Of a stretch of 64,000 bases of DNA, positions 29,237-38,090 are shown one piece after another. Source of the stretch: Ruminococcus gauvreauii (GTDB taxonomy: Bacteria > Bacillota > Clostridia > Lachnospirales > Lachnospiraceae). Made by a program: the position numbers and the translations under genes. How positions within the stretch are numbered: position 1 is the stretch's first letter; each line of letters begins with the position of its first letter. The stretch spans positions 2,542,001 to 2,606,000 of the forward strand of contig NZ_CP102290.1 in NCBI RefSeq assembly GCF_025151995.1. The letters run 5' to 3'. The notes under the pieces are model-generated. The model saw nothing but the letters and a program-made list of their open reading frames with translations. It was not told the DNA's origin and searched no databases.

Positions 29237-29950
29237 ATGGATATAAAGCTTCACTATACAGAACGGGGTGAGGGAGAACCGCTGATCCTTCTGCATGGAA
29301 ACGGAGAAGACAGCGGGTATTTCGTTCATCAGATCAACTATTTTTCAAATATGTTTCGGGTAATCGCCATCGATACACGGGGACATGGCAAGTCGCCGAG
29401 GGGAGAGAAGCCATTTACGATCCGGCAATTTGCCGAAGATTTAAAGGGATTCATGGATGAACATCTGATAGAGAAAGCAAATGTGCTGGGATTCTCGGAC
29501 GGGGGAAATATTGCGCTTGTATTTGCGCTGAAGCATCCGGATAAAGTAATACGCCTCATACTGAACGGGGCCAACCTGGATGCAGCAGGCGTGAAAGCTT
29601 CTGTACAGATTCCCATTGTGGCTGGCTATAAGATGGCGTCCCTGTTTGCAGGCAGGAGCGTTCAGGCGAGAAGGAATGCAGAGATGCTGGGTCTGATGGT
29701 CAATGACCCCAATATTGATCCCGCCAGGTTGAAAGCGCTCGATGTTCCGGTGCTGGTCATAGCGGGGCAGAGAGATATGATTAAGTATGAACATACCAGG
29801 CTAATTTATGAAAGTCTGCCGAATGCGAAGATTGCAGTGATACCAGGCGATCATTTCATCGCAAATAAAAATCCGGAGATTTTCAACCGCCTTGTGGGTG
29901 ATTTCCTGCTGAGGAACAAAAAGCCTGACCTTCCAAGAGGAGGAATTTAA
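29237..29950 (+). CDS. Alpha/beta hydrolase
   Basis: A 237-residue single-domain hydrolase without signal peptide. Visible landmarks are the oxyanion-loop HGNGEDSGYF, DTRGHGKS, the nucleophile elbow GFSDGGNIAL (Ser), the acid region near DVPVLVIAGQRD, and the catalytic His in PGDHFI. The substrate cannot be told. AGGGGGTGA precedes the start. It is convergent with the SDR gene, separated by a GC-rich hairpin. Confidence 0.92.
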   Translation: MDIKLHYTERGEGEPLILLHGNGEDSGYFVHQINYFSNMFRVIAIDTRGHGKSPRGEKPFTIRQFAEDLKGFMDEHLIEKANVLGFSDGGNIALVFALKHPDKVIRLILNGANLDAAGVKASVQIPIVAGYKMASLFAGRSVQARRNAEMLGLMVNDPNIDPARLKALDVPVLVIAGQRDMIKYEHTRLIYESLPNAKIAVIPGDHFIANKNPEIFNRLVGDFLLRNKKPDLPRGGI

Positions 29951-29960
29951 ATTCGAAATA

Positions 29961-29990
29961 CTGCGGGGGCTGCGTGCGCAGGCTCCGCGG
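29961..29990. terminator. GC-rich hairpin between hydrolase and SDR genes
   Basis: An 11-bp stem with one mismatch (29963-29973 and 29978-29988), 4-nt loop, between convergent genes. It is followed by TCGCGTTTATTCTTT on the plus strand. Confidence 0.55.
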
Positions 29991-29996
29991 TCGCGT

Positions 29997-31133
29997 TTAT
30001 TCTTTCACACAGGTTTCAATATCAGAAATCCAGCTTTTAATAGCATCACCATTCTCCTGTAACTTTTCTTTGTTTTTCTCAAAGCCCTGTAAAAGTTGAT
30101 ATTGATGTTTCCAATATATAATTAACGATTCTAACAGCCCGTGATCACCGGCTGATAAAACACCGCTTCCTGTTTCCAGTGCTTTTAATCTCGCGTAGGC
30201 TTCATCTGCTGTGATACCCACACTTTTTTTGAAATCCCTTAATACCCACTGCCTTTCAAATATGTTTCGTTCCTTCCAGCCGAAATATTGTTCCTCATAC
30301 GTTTTAATTACTCTTTTCAGTGTTTGAGGATCACAGGTTCCATAGGAAGCGCTTTCATTTTCTATTCCGTGGAGTACTTGAATGGCCCCGATTTCCTGTC
30401 CGTTGTATGTTGATGCATGCAGCACTGATAAAGCGAAACCAAGTGCGGCGTCTTCTGCGGTTATCATATGGTCTTTATTCATCTCATAAAATTCATCCAT
30501 GGAAATATTCATGCTGTTAGATACGATTTCTATGGACTTCACAGCGGTCTCTGTCTTTACTAATCCCGGGCTGATCGTGTAGGAGTATATATTTGTATTT
30601 TCCAACTCCATAGACAATGTATTGCTCAATTCAGCCTGTGCAGTTTTAAATATTTCGTATGCGCCCATATGAGCAGCCGCTCCGGCGCTGGAGACAAATA
30701 CAAACGCCCCTGAATTTCTTTGTTTCATCGCGCCCAGGAAACTGTTTACCAATAGAACAGGGGCCTTTAGATTTACAAAATATCCGTTATCCCAGTCGCG
30801 GCTGCTGACTGTTCCGACATCCCCCAGATGCAGGACGGCAGCGTTATTAAAAACAATATCAGGACAGCCATATTTATTTAATACATACTCCTTCATTTTG
30901 AGGATACTGCTTTCATCCGCCAGATCTATCTGATAGAATTCCGCTCGATTGCCGGACAGGGAATTGATCTGCTTTTCTGCACGTTTCCCTTTTTGGGAAT
31001 CTATTTCCAGAATAATGACTTGTGCTCCCATTGCTGCAAAGCATTTGGCAGTTTCGAAACCGATTCCTCCTCCGGCCCCGGTAATTAAAACTATCTGATT
31101 CAGTAATACTTTTTCGTACATGTTGATATTCAT
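29997..31133 (-). CDS. Short-chain dehydrogenase/reductase with C-terminal extension
   Basis: A 378-residue protein whose first ~250 residues form an SDR domain. The dinucleotide loop TGAGGGIGFE, the NNAAVLHLG motif, and the catalytic serine (VFVSSAGAAAH) are visible. The usual YxxxK appears as YEIFK. The remaining ~120 residues are mostly helical and charged and are not part of a classical SDR; their role is unknown. The start at 31133 has GAGGTAAAC upstream. It is divergent from a TetR regulator. Confidence 0.82.
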   Translation of the reverse strand: MNINMYEKVLLNQIVLITGAGGGIGFETAKCFAAMGAQVIILEIDSQKGKRAEKQINSLSGNRAEFYQIDLADESSILKMKEYVLNKYGCPDIVFNNAAVLHLGDVGTVSSRDWDNGYFVNLKAPVLLVNSFLGAMKQRNSGAFVFVSSAGAAAHMGAYEIFKTAQAELSNTLSMELENTNIYSYTISPGLVKTETAVKSIEIVSNSMNISMDEFYEMNKDHMITAEDAALGFALSVLHASTYNGQEIGAIQVLHGIENESASYGTCDPQTLKRVIKTYEEQYFGWKERNIFERQWVLRDFKKSVGITADEAYARLKALETGSGVLSAGDHGLLESLIIYWKHQYQLLQGFEKNKEKLQENGDAIKSWISDIETCVKE

Positions 31134-31204
31134 TAGTTTACCTCTGCAAAACAAAATTTAGTTTTCTAAATTATATCATAGAAAAAGCAAAGGGGGTTCT
31201 TTTC

Positions 31205-31233
31205 TTGACAAATTTTGGTGACAGGTATAATAT
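31205..31233 (+). promoter_or_regulatory. Promoter of the TetR gene
   Basis: Perfect TTGACA (31205-31210), followed either by TATAAT at 15 bp (31226-31231) or TAATAT at 17 bp (31228-31233). The candidate operator begins at the end of the -10. Confidence 0.6.
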
Positions 31234-31249
31234 TGAACTATGATTCAAT
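31232..31249. promoter_or_regulatory. Candidate TetR operator at its own promoter
   Basis: An inverted repeat ATTGAA-6-TTCAAT sits at the predicted transcription start, 17 nt before the TetR ATG. Similar half-sites occur upstream of the MATE gene at 31851-31875. Confidence 0.5.
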
Positions 31250-31265
31250 TTAGGGGCTGACAATT

Positions 31266-31832
31266 ATGGCACAGGTGTTAAAAGAAGAGATCAGAGAAAA
31301 AATCCTGCAGGCAGCATTGCAGGAATTCTATCAACACGGATTTTCCGGCGCTGCCATGCGCAATATTGCAGAACAGGCTTCGATACCGACAGGATTAATC
31401 TATTCGTATTATGCAAACAAGGAGGCTCTCCTTGAGGCGGTACTCCAGCCGGTGCGCTACAACTGGAAATCCGTTCTTGTGGAGGGTATGGGCCGGCACG
31501 GCAATGGCGGCCAGTCTGACCGGTTAAGCAAACGGGAGATGGACTGCATCAAAAATCTGCTGCTTCACAGGCGGGAATTCATTATCATGATGGATAAGAG
31601 CGGCAATACAAGATTTACAGGTGAAAAGGAAACATTTATTTTGGAGATCGAGGAGCATTTGAGCCGCTTGATGAAAGAGGCCAAAGAGTATGATGACGTA
31701 TATATTCATATTATTGTAGACAATTTTGTGGAAGGACTGCTGCAGGTTATGTACCATTGTAAAAATGATGAGCATGCGTTAAAGACAATGGAAAAGTTAA
31801 TACAGATGTATCTGTATGGAATCGCCCTGTAA
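31266..31832 (+). CDS. TetR family transcriptional regulator
   Basis: A 188-residue repressor. The N-terminal helix-turn-helix reads ILQAALQEFYQHGFSG, then AAMRNIAEQASIPTGLIYSYYANKEALLEAV. The C-terminal ligand-binding domain is divergent. It sits between a divergent SDR gene and a downstream MATE transporter, with matching palindromes at both its own promoter and the MATE leader, so it probably controls the export gene and itself. Confidence 0.93.
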   Translation: MAQVLKEEIREKILQAALQEFYQHGFSGAAMRNIAEQASIPTGLIYSYYANKEALLEAVLQPVRYNWKSVLVEGMGRHGNGGQSDRLSKREMDCIKNLLLHRREFIIMMDKSGNTRFTGEKETFILEIEEHLSRLMKEAKEYDDVYIHIIVDNFVEGLLQVMYHCKNDEHALKTMEKLIQMYLYGIAL

Positions 31833-31849
31833 GAGGCGGTTCCTTTTTT
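31818..31849 (+). terminator. Terminator of the TetR gene
   Basis: A 9-bp stem (31818-31826 and 31835-31843, one G-U) followed by TTTTTTATT. The TetR stop codon is in the loop. Confidence 0.8.
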
Positions 31850-31850
31850 A

Positions 31851-31875
31851 TTGAACAATAATGAACAATTGTTCA
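31851..31875. promoter_or_regulatory. Candidate TetR operator upstream of the MATE gene
   Basis: A perfect 14-bp palindrome TGAACAATTGTTCA (31862-31875) is preceded by another TTGAACAAT half-site at 31851. The half-site TTGAAC matches that at 31233-31238. Confidence 0.5.
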
Positions 31876-31941
31876 ATATTATGGATTTGTGCGGATTCTG
31901 CAATCTGTTCAGATAAATTAAAAAACTGGAGGTAAGAAAAC

Positions 31942-33306
31942 ATGAATGAAAAAAAGACAAAAATGGAACTGTTGGGTGAGGAAAGGGTCCCCCGTGCTCT
32001 GATGAAGCTGGGGATTCCTACCATGGCAGGAATGCTGGTATCCGCACTGTATAATGCGATCGATGCATACTTTGTCGGCGGGCTTGGGATCAGACAGATG
32101 GGGGCTGTCTCTGTCGCGTTTCCCATCGTACAGCTGGTGATCGGACTTGGGATGATGTTCGGCGCAGGAGCCTCCTCTTATATCTCACGGCTTTTGGGAA
32201 AGGAGGAATACCGGGAGGCTGATAAAGTGGCGTCGACTGCGCTGATATCAGGTATGATGACAGGTGCTGTCATTATCATTGGCATTCTGTGTAATCTGGA
32301 TCTGGTATTAACAGGGCTGGGCGCGACAGAAACCATTTTACCGTATGCGAGGGCATATGCCAGGATCTATATCGCGGGATCGATTCTCAATGTATTTACC
32401 GTCTGCATGAATAATCTGCTGACTGCCCAGGGAGCGACCAGGGTTACGATGCTTGCCATGCTGAGCGGCAGTATTGCCAATGTAATCCTGGATCCGGTTC
32501 TGATCTATGGGCTGAACCTGGGAATTGAGGGCGCAGCGGCAGCGACAGTGCTTTCACTCTGTATTAATGCGGCATTTTATGTGACATACATCCTGCGCAG
32601 AAAGGGCGTGCTGAGGTTATCTGTAAGAAGTTTCACCTGGAGTAAGAAAATATATGGCGAGATTCTGAAAATAGGAATCCCTGTTCTGGCGTTTCAGCTC
32701 TTTGCCAGCGTTTCGCTGGGGCTGACCAATATAGCGGCAAAACGATACGGAGATTATGCGGTTGCAGCGATGGGGGCAGTCAGCAAGATCATTACCATAG
32801 GTACTTACGTTGTATTTGGTTTTATGAAAGGATTTCAGCCGTTTGCGGGTTACAATTACGGGGCAGGACAGTATCAGCGGCTCAAAGATGCGATTCGGCT
32901 GTGTTGCCTGTGGTCTGCGGTATTTTGTGCCCTGGGAGGCTGTACCTGTGCTGTATTTTCTAAACAGGTGATCTCTCTTTTCGGGACGGATAAGGGGATG
33001 ATCTTATTTGGCAGCAAAGTTCTGCTCGTGAATGCGGTAACCTTTGTCACATTTGGATTTCAGATGGTATATGCTTCTCTGTACCTGGCGGTCGGAAAAA
33101 GCATGATCGGAAGTATCCTGAGCCTGGGACGGCAGGGCCTGTTTTTCATTCCGCTGATCCTGATTCTTCCGCGGGTATCCGGCATAGATGGTCTGATCTG
33201 GGCACAGCCGGCAGCTGATCTGATCGCTGCGGCAGTTACGGTTCTTTTTGCCGTTCAGACAGACAGGCGTCTGGGATGGGGAAGGGACCATGCAGTAAAG
33301 AAGTAA
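31942..33306 (+). CDS. MATE family efflux transporter
   Basis: A 454-residue, 12-helix membrane exporter of the multidrug and toxic compound extrusion superfamily (DinF/NorM-like). The N-terminal helix pattern (PTMAGMLVSALYNAIDAYFVG), the LSGSIANVILDPVLIYGL segment and the mirrored second half (GFMKGFQPFAGYNYGAGQY) are typical. It uses a Na+ or H+ gradient to expel cationic compounds. GGAGG precedes the ATG. Its regulator is probably the upstream TetR protein. Confidence 0.93.
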   Translation: MNEKKTKMELLGEERVPRALMKLGIPTMAGMLVSALYNAIDAYFVGGLGIRQMGAVSVAFPIVQLVIGLGMMFGAGASSYISRLLGKEEYREADKVASTALISGMMTGAVIIIGILCNLDLVLTGLGATETILPYARAYARIYIAGSILNVFTVCMNNLLTAQGATRVTMLAMLSGSIANVILDPVLIYGLNLGIEGAAAATVLSLCINAAFYVTYILRRKGVLRLSVRSFTWSKKIYGEILKIGIPVLAFQLFASVSLGLTNIAAKRYGDYAVAAMGAVSKIITIGTYVVFGFMKGFQPFAGYNYGAGQYQRLKDAIRLCCLWSAVFCALGGCTCAVFSKQVISLFGTDKGMILFGSKVLLVNAVTFVTFGFQMVYASLYLAVGKSMIGSILSLGRQGLFFIPLILILPRVSGIDGLIWAQPAADLIAAAVTVLFAVQTDRRLGWGRDHAVKK

Positions 33307-33308
33307 AT

Positions 33309-34028
33309 TTTGAAGAATCATCGGTAAAGGGCCTTGAAAACGGGGCTTACAGACAGGATGAAGAGCCTGTAATTACGGCGGTTGGAGCAGGCATGGATAA
33401 TCAGGATCCGGTAATGGGTGATGTGAGATATATCCCGGCAGCATGGCAGGTTGACAGCGGCAAAATACTTGCGGGTTCGTGGGGACAGAGTCCTTATACT
33501 TCAGCGATCGATATGTCAAAACTGAGTGCCGGGGATCATACGCTTTCGGTCACGTTCAGTCAGCAGATGTTCGGAGAACTGAGTTCTGAAACGGGCAGCT
33601 TCGGATGGAGTGATACGGGTGAGGGACCGGAGGGCGGTTTTGTGATTTCTGTTGCATTTACGGTGAAACCGGAGGAGAAAACTTTAGAATATACCCTTAC
33701 GGTAGAAAACGGAACCGGATCAGGCGTATACCCTGTAGGTGAAAAAGTGACCATTAAGGCGGACACAGCGCCGACAGGAAAAGTATTTGACAAGTGGGTT
33801 CTGGGAAAAGACAGTTCAGGTAAGATTACGAGCACAACAAAGCGGCAGACAACGTTCACCATGGGCGAAGGGAATGCCACAGTAACCGCGACCTATAAGA
33901 ATAAAAATTCAGGTACGGGAGGCACAGGAGACGCTTCCCTGTCCGTATGGATGCTCATAGCGTCGTTGCTGGGATCAGGCACTCTGGCGGCTTTGGTGTA
34001 CGACCGGCGCAGAAGAAAAAATAAATAA
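33309..34028 (+). pseudogene. Truncated cell-surface protein remnant (InlB-type repeat and membrane anchor)
   Basis: The open frame runs from inside the MATE 3' end to 34028 and encodes about 240 residues after the MATE stop. It has a region like the end of a hydrophobic or stalk domain, then an InlB-type B-repeat (LEYTLTVENGTGSGVYPVG, FDKWVLGKDSS, TFTMGEGNATVTATY), a Gly/Thr linker, one membrane helix (MLIASLLGSGTLAALVY) and a basic tail. No signal peptide and no convincing start are present; an internal ATG at 33393 has a GGAG 5 nt before it, so a short product cannot be excluded. The best reading is the 3' remnant of a longer secreted protein. Confidence 0.7.
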
Positions 34029-34043
34029 GTAAATACTCATGAA

Positions 34044-34069
34044 CCTCCCGGTTTTTCCGGGAGGCTTTA
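34044..34069 (+). terminator. Terminator after the surface-protein remnant
   Basis: An 8-bp perfect stem (34044-34051 and 34057-34064), T5 loop and CTTTAT tail. Confidence 0.75.
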
Positions 34070-34116
34070 TGGCGGGTGGAATATTCTGGAAGAAACAATT
34101 TAAAGCAGATTGTGGG

Positions 34117-34145
34117 TTAACAAATCTTCTCGAAACCTGTATAAT
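34117..34145 (+). promoter_or_regulatory. Promoter of the EIIC-EAL gene
   Basis: TTAACA (34117-34122), 17-bp spacer, perfect TATAAT (34140-34145), 35 nt before the preferred ATG. Confidence 0.7.
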
Positions 34146-34180
34146 AATCTAAAACTTCAGCGTCATTGGGGGCAAAGGTT

Positions 34181-36277
34181 ATGGAACGGTTACGCAGGAT
34201 TCTTAACAATAATATATTTATCTTTTCTGTAAGGCAGGGTCTTTTACTGACCATACCTTTTTTGATGATTGGCTCCTTTTCACTGGTTATTATGAATTTT
34301 CCCGTCAATGCATGGCAAGAATATCTCTCATCAGTGGCGGGCGGTACGATCCATATGTTTTTGATGGGCGTATATCAGGCGACATTCGGTTCCCTGTCCT
34401 TTATTTTTGCACTGATGATATCCTATGCATACGGGGAGGAACAGAGGGTCTATGAGAACACACGGGTGTTTTTCCCGGCGGTTACTCTCTGCTCGTTCAT
34501 TGCATTTTGCTATCCAAGCGGAGGGCTGTCAATCTGGGGACCGGAGTGGAGCTTTACGGCTATCTGCATAACCATTTTCAGTTGCTGGCTGCTCACGGCC
34601 TTTTATCGTCTGGTCTCTCTGCATCAGCGGCTGTACACTGTGGGAGTGGCGTACAATTTCAATGCGTCCATGCAAAGTCTGGTTCCTGCAGTACTCACAG
34701 TAGCCGCCTGCGGCATATGCGGCATCATACTGTTTCTTGTTTTTGATGATACGAATATCATGAACTTTGGTTCTTATCTGTTCATGCGCCTGTTTGGAAG
34801 TATGGGGAACGGCCTGGCATCCATGCTGCTCTATATCGTCATTTCTCATGTGCTATGGTTTTTCGGGATACATGGGACGAATACGCTGGAGGCGGTTTCA
34901 AGAAAACTGTTTGAGTCTGAGATACTGATCAATCAGGATCTGCTGGCACAGGGACTGCTTCCCACACATATTTTCAGCAAGACCTTTCTGGATACATTTG
35001 TATTCATAGGAGGGTGCGGCAGTGCCCTTTGCATGGTACTTGCACTTTTTCTGGTGGCCCGCAAGAAAAACAACCGGCGTCTGGCTAAGCTTTCACTTCC
35101 GGCAGTTGTTTTTAACATCAATGAACTCGTATTGTTTGGGTTTCCCATCATATTCAGCGCGGACATGATCCTTCCGTTTATCCTGACGCCGGTTGTGCTC
35201 ACGGGGATCAGCAGTCTGGCCATGTATCTGAATCTTGTTCCGGTTGCATCGCAGAGTGTGGAGTGGACTGTTCCGGTGCTGTTCAGCGGTTATATGGCGA
35301 CAGGGTCATTCAGGGGAAGCCTGCTGCAGCTCGTGAACCTGGCGGCAGGTACGCTTATCTATATTCCGTTTATTAAAAAAAGTGAGGACATACAGGAAAA
35401 AGAATTCATGTGTAAGATCAGGAAACTGGAAACTGCCATGGATGAGGAACAGCATTCTGTGTGGGTGCAGAATTTCCACTGGAAAACATACGAGAACCGG
35501 CAGACGGCAAAGCTGCTCACCGCAGACCTTCAGTATGCGCTGACGAAAGGGGAACTGCAGCTGCATTACCAGCCTCAGATGTATCGTGACGGCAGGCTGT
35601 ATGGATGTGAGGCGCTGCTGCGCTGGAACTATATGGGGCATACATACATCTATCCGCCGCTGATCATTGCGCTGGCTGTGCAGTCGGGTTTCATTGACTC
35701 TCTTGGGCTTGCGATCATCCGCATGGCATGTGCCGATATGAAACAGGCGGAGAGGGAGTGTGGATTTCCCATCACATTTTCAGTCAATATACTGCCGCTG
35801 CAGCTGGAGAACCGCGGTTTTGCCCTGAGTGTAGGGGAGATCATAAAGGAAACAGGTGTCAACAGTAAAAATATGACGATCGAACTGACAGAACAGGTTG
35901 CCTTGAATCCGGGGCCTGTTCTGGAAAAAGAACTGGGAGAGTTAAAAGATGCAGGCATCCGCATCAGTATGGATGATTTTGGCATGGGTCATGGCTCGCT
36001 GAATTATCTGAATTCAACGCACTTTGATGAAGTTAAAATAGACGGAGCCCTGATCAGACGCCTGCCCGGCCACGCGCAGACCTGTGAACTGGTGGGAAAC
36101 ATTATGAATATGTCTCAGATTCTGCGGGTGGATACGGTAGCGGAATGTGTGGAGACGGAGGAGCAGGTCAGTATGCTTGATCAGCTGGGTTGCGGGATCT
36201 ACCAGGGATATTATTACAGCAGACCGCTTCCGCTTTATGATTTTATCCGGTATTTAAAAGGCACAGAGCATCTGTAG
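34181..36277 (+). CDS. PTS EIIC-like membrane domain fused to EAL phosphodiesterase
   Basis: A 698-residue fusion. Residues 1-400 are a multi-helix domain like PTS EIIC of the cellobiose/lactose type (FLMIGSFSLVIMNFP, GIHGTNTLEAVSRKL, INELVLFGFPI, and a C-terminal WTVPVLFSGYMATGS). No EIIA or EIIB domain follows. Residues ~440-695 are an EAL domain that should hydrolyse cyclic di-GMP: EALLRW at 477-482, SVNI, IELTE, DDFGMGHGS (Asp598-Asp599), VKIDG, AECVE and QGYYYSRPL. All usual metal and catalytic positions appear intact. It is plausibly a membrane sensor in which sugar binding controls c-di-GMP breakdown. The ATG at 34181 is preferred to a TTG at 34166. Confidence 0.88.
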   Translation: MERLRRILNNNIFIFSVRQGLLLTIPFLMIGSFSLVIMNFPVNAWQEYLSSVAGGTIHMFLMGVYQATFGSLSFIFALMISYAYGEEQRVYENTRVFFPAVTLCSFIAFCYPSGGLSIWGPEWSFTAICITIFSCWLLTAFYRLVSLHQRLYTVGVAYNFNASMQSLVPAVLTVAACGICGIILFLVFDDTNIMNFGSYLFMRLFGSMGNGLASMLLYIVISHVLWFFGIHGTNTLEAVSRKLFESEILINQDLLAQGLLPTHIFSKTFLDTFVFIGGCGSALCMVLALFLVARKKNNRRLAKLSLPAVVFNINELVLFGFPIIFSADMILPFILTPVVLTGISSLAMYLNLVPVASQSVEWTVPVLFSGYMATGSFRGSLLQLVNLAAGTLIYIPFIKKSEDIQEKEFMCKIRKLETAMDEEQHSVWVQNFHWKTYENRQTAKLLTADLQYALTKGELQLHYQPQMYRDGRLYGCEALLRWNYMGHTYIYPPLIIALAVQSGFIDSLGLAIIRMACADMKQAERECGFPITFSVNILPLQLENRGFALSVGEIIKETGVNSKNMTIELTEQVALNPGPVLEKELGELKDAGIRISMDDFGMGHGSLNYLNSTHFDEVKIDGALIRRLPGHAQTCELVGNIMNMSQILRVDTVAECVETEEQVSMLDQLGCGIYQGYYYSRPLPLYDFIRYLKGTEHL

Positions 36278-36281
36278 GCCC

Positions 36282-37724
36282 TTACAATTTGATATTGCCC
36301 GAGCATTCGATGCCGGCTTTTGATAACAGCCGCCTTGTGATCATAAACGCATTCTCCGTCAAATGGCAGAAGGATGAGGCAAACTGTGAGGCATCCCGCT
36401 TTTCGCAGCTTTCTGCTATGTCACATGCTATTTTGGACCAGCCGGGAAGCTGCCTGGAACCGGCATCTTCAAAGCGCAGAATGCTGCCGCTTAACATCTG
36501 GAGAATAATCTTGCTGTAGATTTCTTTCACTGCATTTAAAGGGCAATGACTCACAATTGCCTGTAAGGTAATGCAGAGTACTTCCTCCAGAGCTTTCTTA
36601 TCATCACCCAGAGAGGCGGCGTTGTGGATCGATTCTAAAGTCCCGGCGTCAAAATATGGAAACGTGTACATGATAACCGGTTCGCTGAAGGCAGCGAGTG
36701 TCTGAAGAATTTCTATAAAATTAATGAAGTAGCTGTCAGACATGTAATCTTCAAATTTTTGAAGTGCTTCTGTGCCGCATTCAGAGATGACCTGACTGCC
36801 TTTTCCGTTAATCGTCCGCAAAATGCCAAGCTCGTTCAGGATACCGACGGTGCGCCGCATCGTGCTGATGGATACATGGTAGGTGGATGATAAAAGTTTA
36901 TAGGAGGGCAGGAATGTTCCCAAAGGGTAACGCCCCTGACTGATTTTACAGATGATTTCCATTGCAATCATATCGAAATAGCGGGTTCGTCCCTTGCATG
37001 GTTCCCATACAAAGGGGGTTAAAGTGTTGTCGGCGGTTGAGAATGTCATATGTTCAAAATACGAAGCGATCCTGCCGTGAAAAGTCCGGCTGAGTTTGAT
37101 AAAGTGTTGTTTTGAAGCGCAGCTGTCTTTGCTTTGATATGACTGCATGCATTTCTGAAACTCAGCCAGCAGATGCTGCAGCAGGTGATCAGCCGGCTCC
37201 TCACCGTCAGTTTGCTGAAGGATGTCCAGGAAAGCGCTGTCGGCAAACGAGTGAATGTCGTAAAAGAGGCCCAGTAAGGTCTGGTTTCCGCATGACTTGA
37301 GCATCTGAAAAAAAGAGCCATACAACTGTCTGGCGCAGTGAGTGTTTTCACATTCGGACCCGGCTGTCTCTGTGAGGCGGTCATCGAGACGCGAGAGGAT
37401 GTAAAAACAGACGGCAGGTGAAATAAGTTCCAGCGTTTTGTTAAGGTCTTCCAGCGAAGCTGCCCGCTCCATAAATACGCCGGAGGTAAGATAATCGGGA
37501 TACGGTTTACTGATTATAACAGACGATTTTTTACGGTTAATTTTGATGATTCCATCCCTTTCAAGCATTTTAAGGGCACGCTGGGCAGGACAATACGAGG
37601 CGCCATACTGTTGTGCGATTTCCATGACAGACGGAAATGGAGTTTCGTCATCAAAAAACCCCATTTGTATCTGAGCAGCAAGAGCCCGGTAAATTGTCTG
37701 CTCCTGGCTTTTGATATTTGTCAT
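36282..37724 (-). CDS. Double winged-helix GntR-type regulator
   Basis: A 480-residue protein with two GntR-like DNA-binding domains: one at the N-terminus (YRALAAQIQMGFFDDETPFPS, then EIAQQYGASYCPAQRALKMLERDGII) and one near residue 245-310 (AMEIICKISQGRYPLGTFLPS, then LLSSTYHVSISTMRRTVGILNELGIL). Each is followed by ~150 residues without a recognised ligand domain. The gene converges with the EIIC-EAL gene, with only 4 nt between their stops, so the two may be functionally linked. Ligand and targets are unknown. Confidence 0.82.
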   Translation of the reverse strand: MTNIKSQEQTIYRALAAQIQMGFFDDETPFPSVMEIAQQYGASYCPAQRALKMLERDGIIKINRKKSSVIISKPYPDYLTSGVFMERAASLEDLNKTLELISPAVCFYILSRLDDRLTETAGSECENTHCARQLYGSFFQMLKSCGNQTLLGLFYDIHSFADSAFLDILQQTDGEEPADHLLQHLLAEFQKCMQSYQSKDSCASKQHFIKLSRTFHGRIASYFEHMTFSTADNTLTPFVWEPCKGRTRYFDMIAMEIICKISQGRYPLGTFLPSYKLLSSTYHVSISTMRRTVGILNELGILRTINGKGSQVISECGTEALQKFEDYMSDSYFINFIEILQTLAAFSEPVIMYTFPYFDAGTLESIHNAASLGDDKKALEEVLCITLQAIVSHCPLNAVKEIYSKIILQMLSGSILRFEDAGSRQLPGWSKIACDIAESCEKRDASQFASSFCHLTENAFMITRRLLSKAGIECSGNIKL

Positions 37725-37904
37725 TTCGTATATCCTTTCTAAAATCAGTTTGTGCCGGCCAGGGGGCTGACATAGATATCATATCACATATTTTTTTTCC
37801 GTTATAGATAAACTAACAATAATCTAACATAACATTTGATATTATCTTGACAGCAGCATGACAGAAAGAACATAAGGTATTTTTACCGGCTATGTAATAA
37901 TTAA

Positions 37905-37933
37905 TTGACAAACAGAGAGAAAGGTAATATATT
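37905..37933 (+). promoter_or_regulatory. Promoter of the MarR-flavodoxin operon
   Basis: Perfect TTGACA (37905-37910), 17-bp spacer, TATATT (37928-37933). The -10 lies inside the first MarR operator. The leader to the ATG at 38091 is about 150 nt. Confidence 0.75.
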
Positions 37934-37958
37934 ACTTATAAAGGTAATGTATTACCTT
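37921..37958. promoter_or_regulatory. Tandem MarR operators
   Basis: Two near-identical palindromes lie side by side: 37921-37937 and 37941-37958 (AAGGTAAT-GT-ATTACCTT, 18 bp, perfect). They are 20 bp apart, which is two helical turns. The first covers the -10 box, predicting repression by the downstream MarR protein. Confidence 0.7.
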
Positions 37959-38090
37959 CTTTGCGCGGAAAATTATACTGATATCACTTATATCATAAAA
38001 TACACATGCAAAGATGTCCAACCCGCCTGGGCGCGCAGATTGTGTCTTGACACGATTTTTCTTCCGGGGATGAAAGGAGAGGAGCCGCTT

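Noticed and set aside
37905..38090. Extended start of the MarR gene at 37905
   Set aside because: The TTG at 37905 is the first base of the -35 box; the ATG at 38091 has a strong ribosome site.
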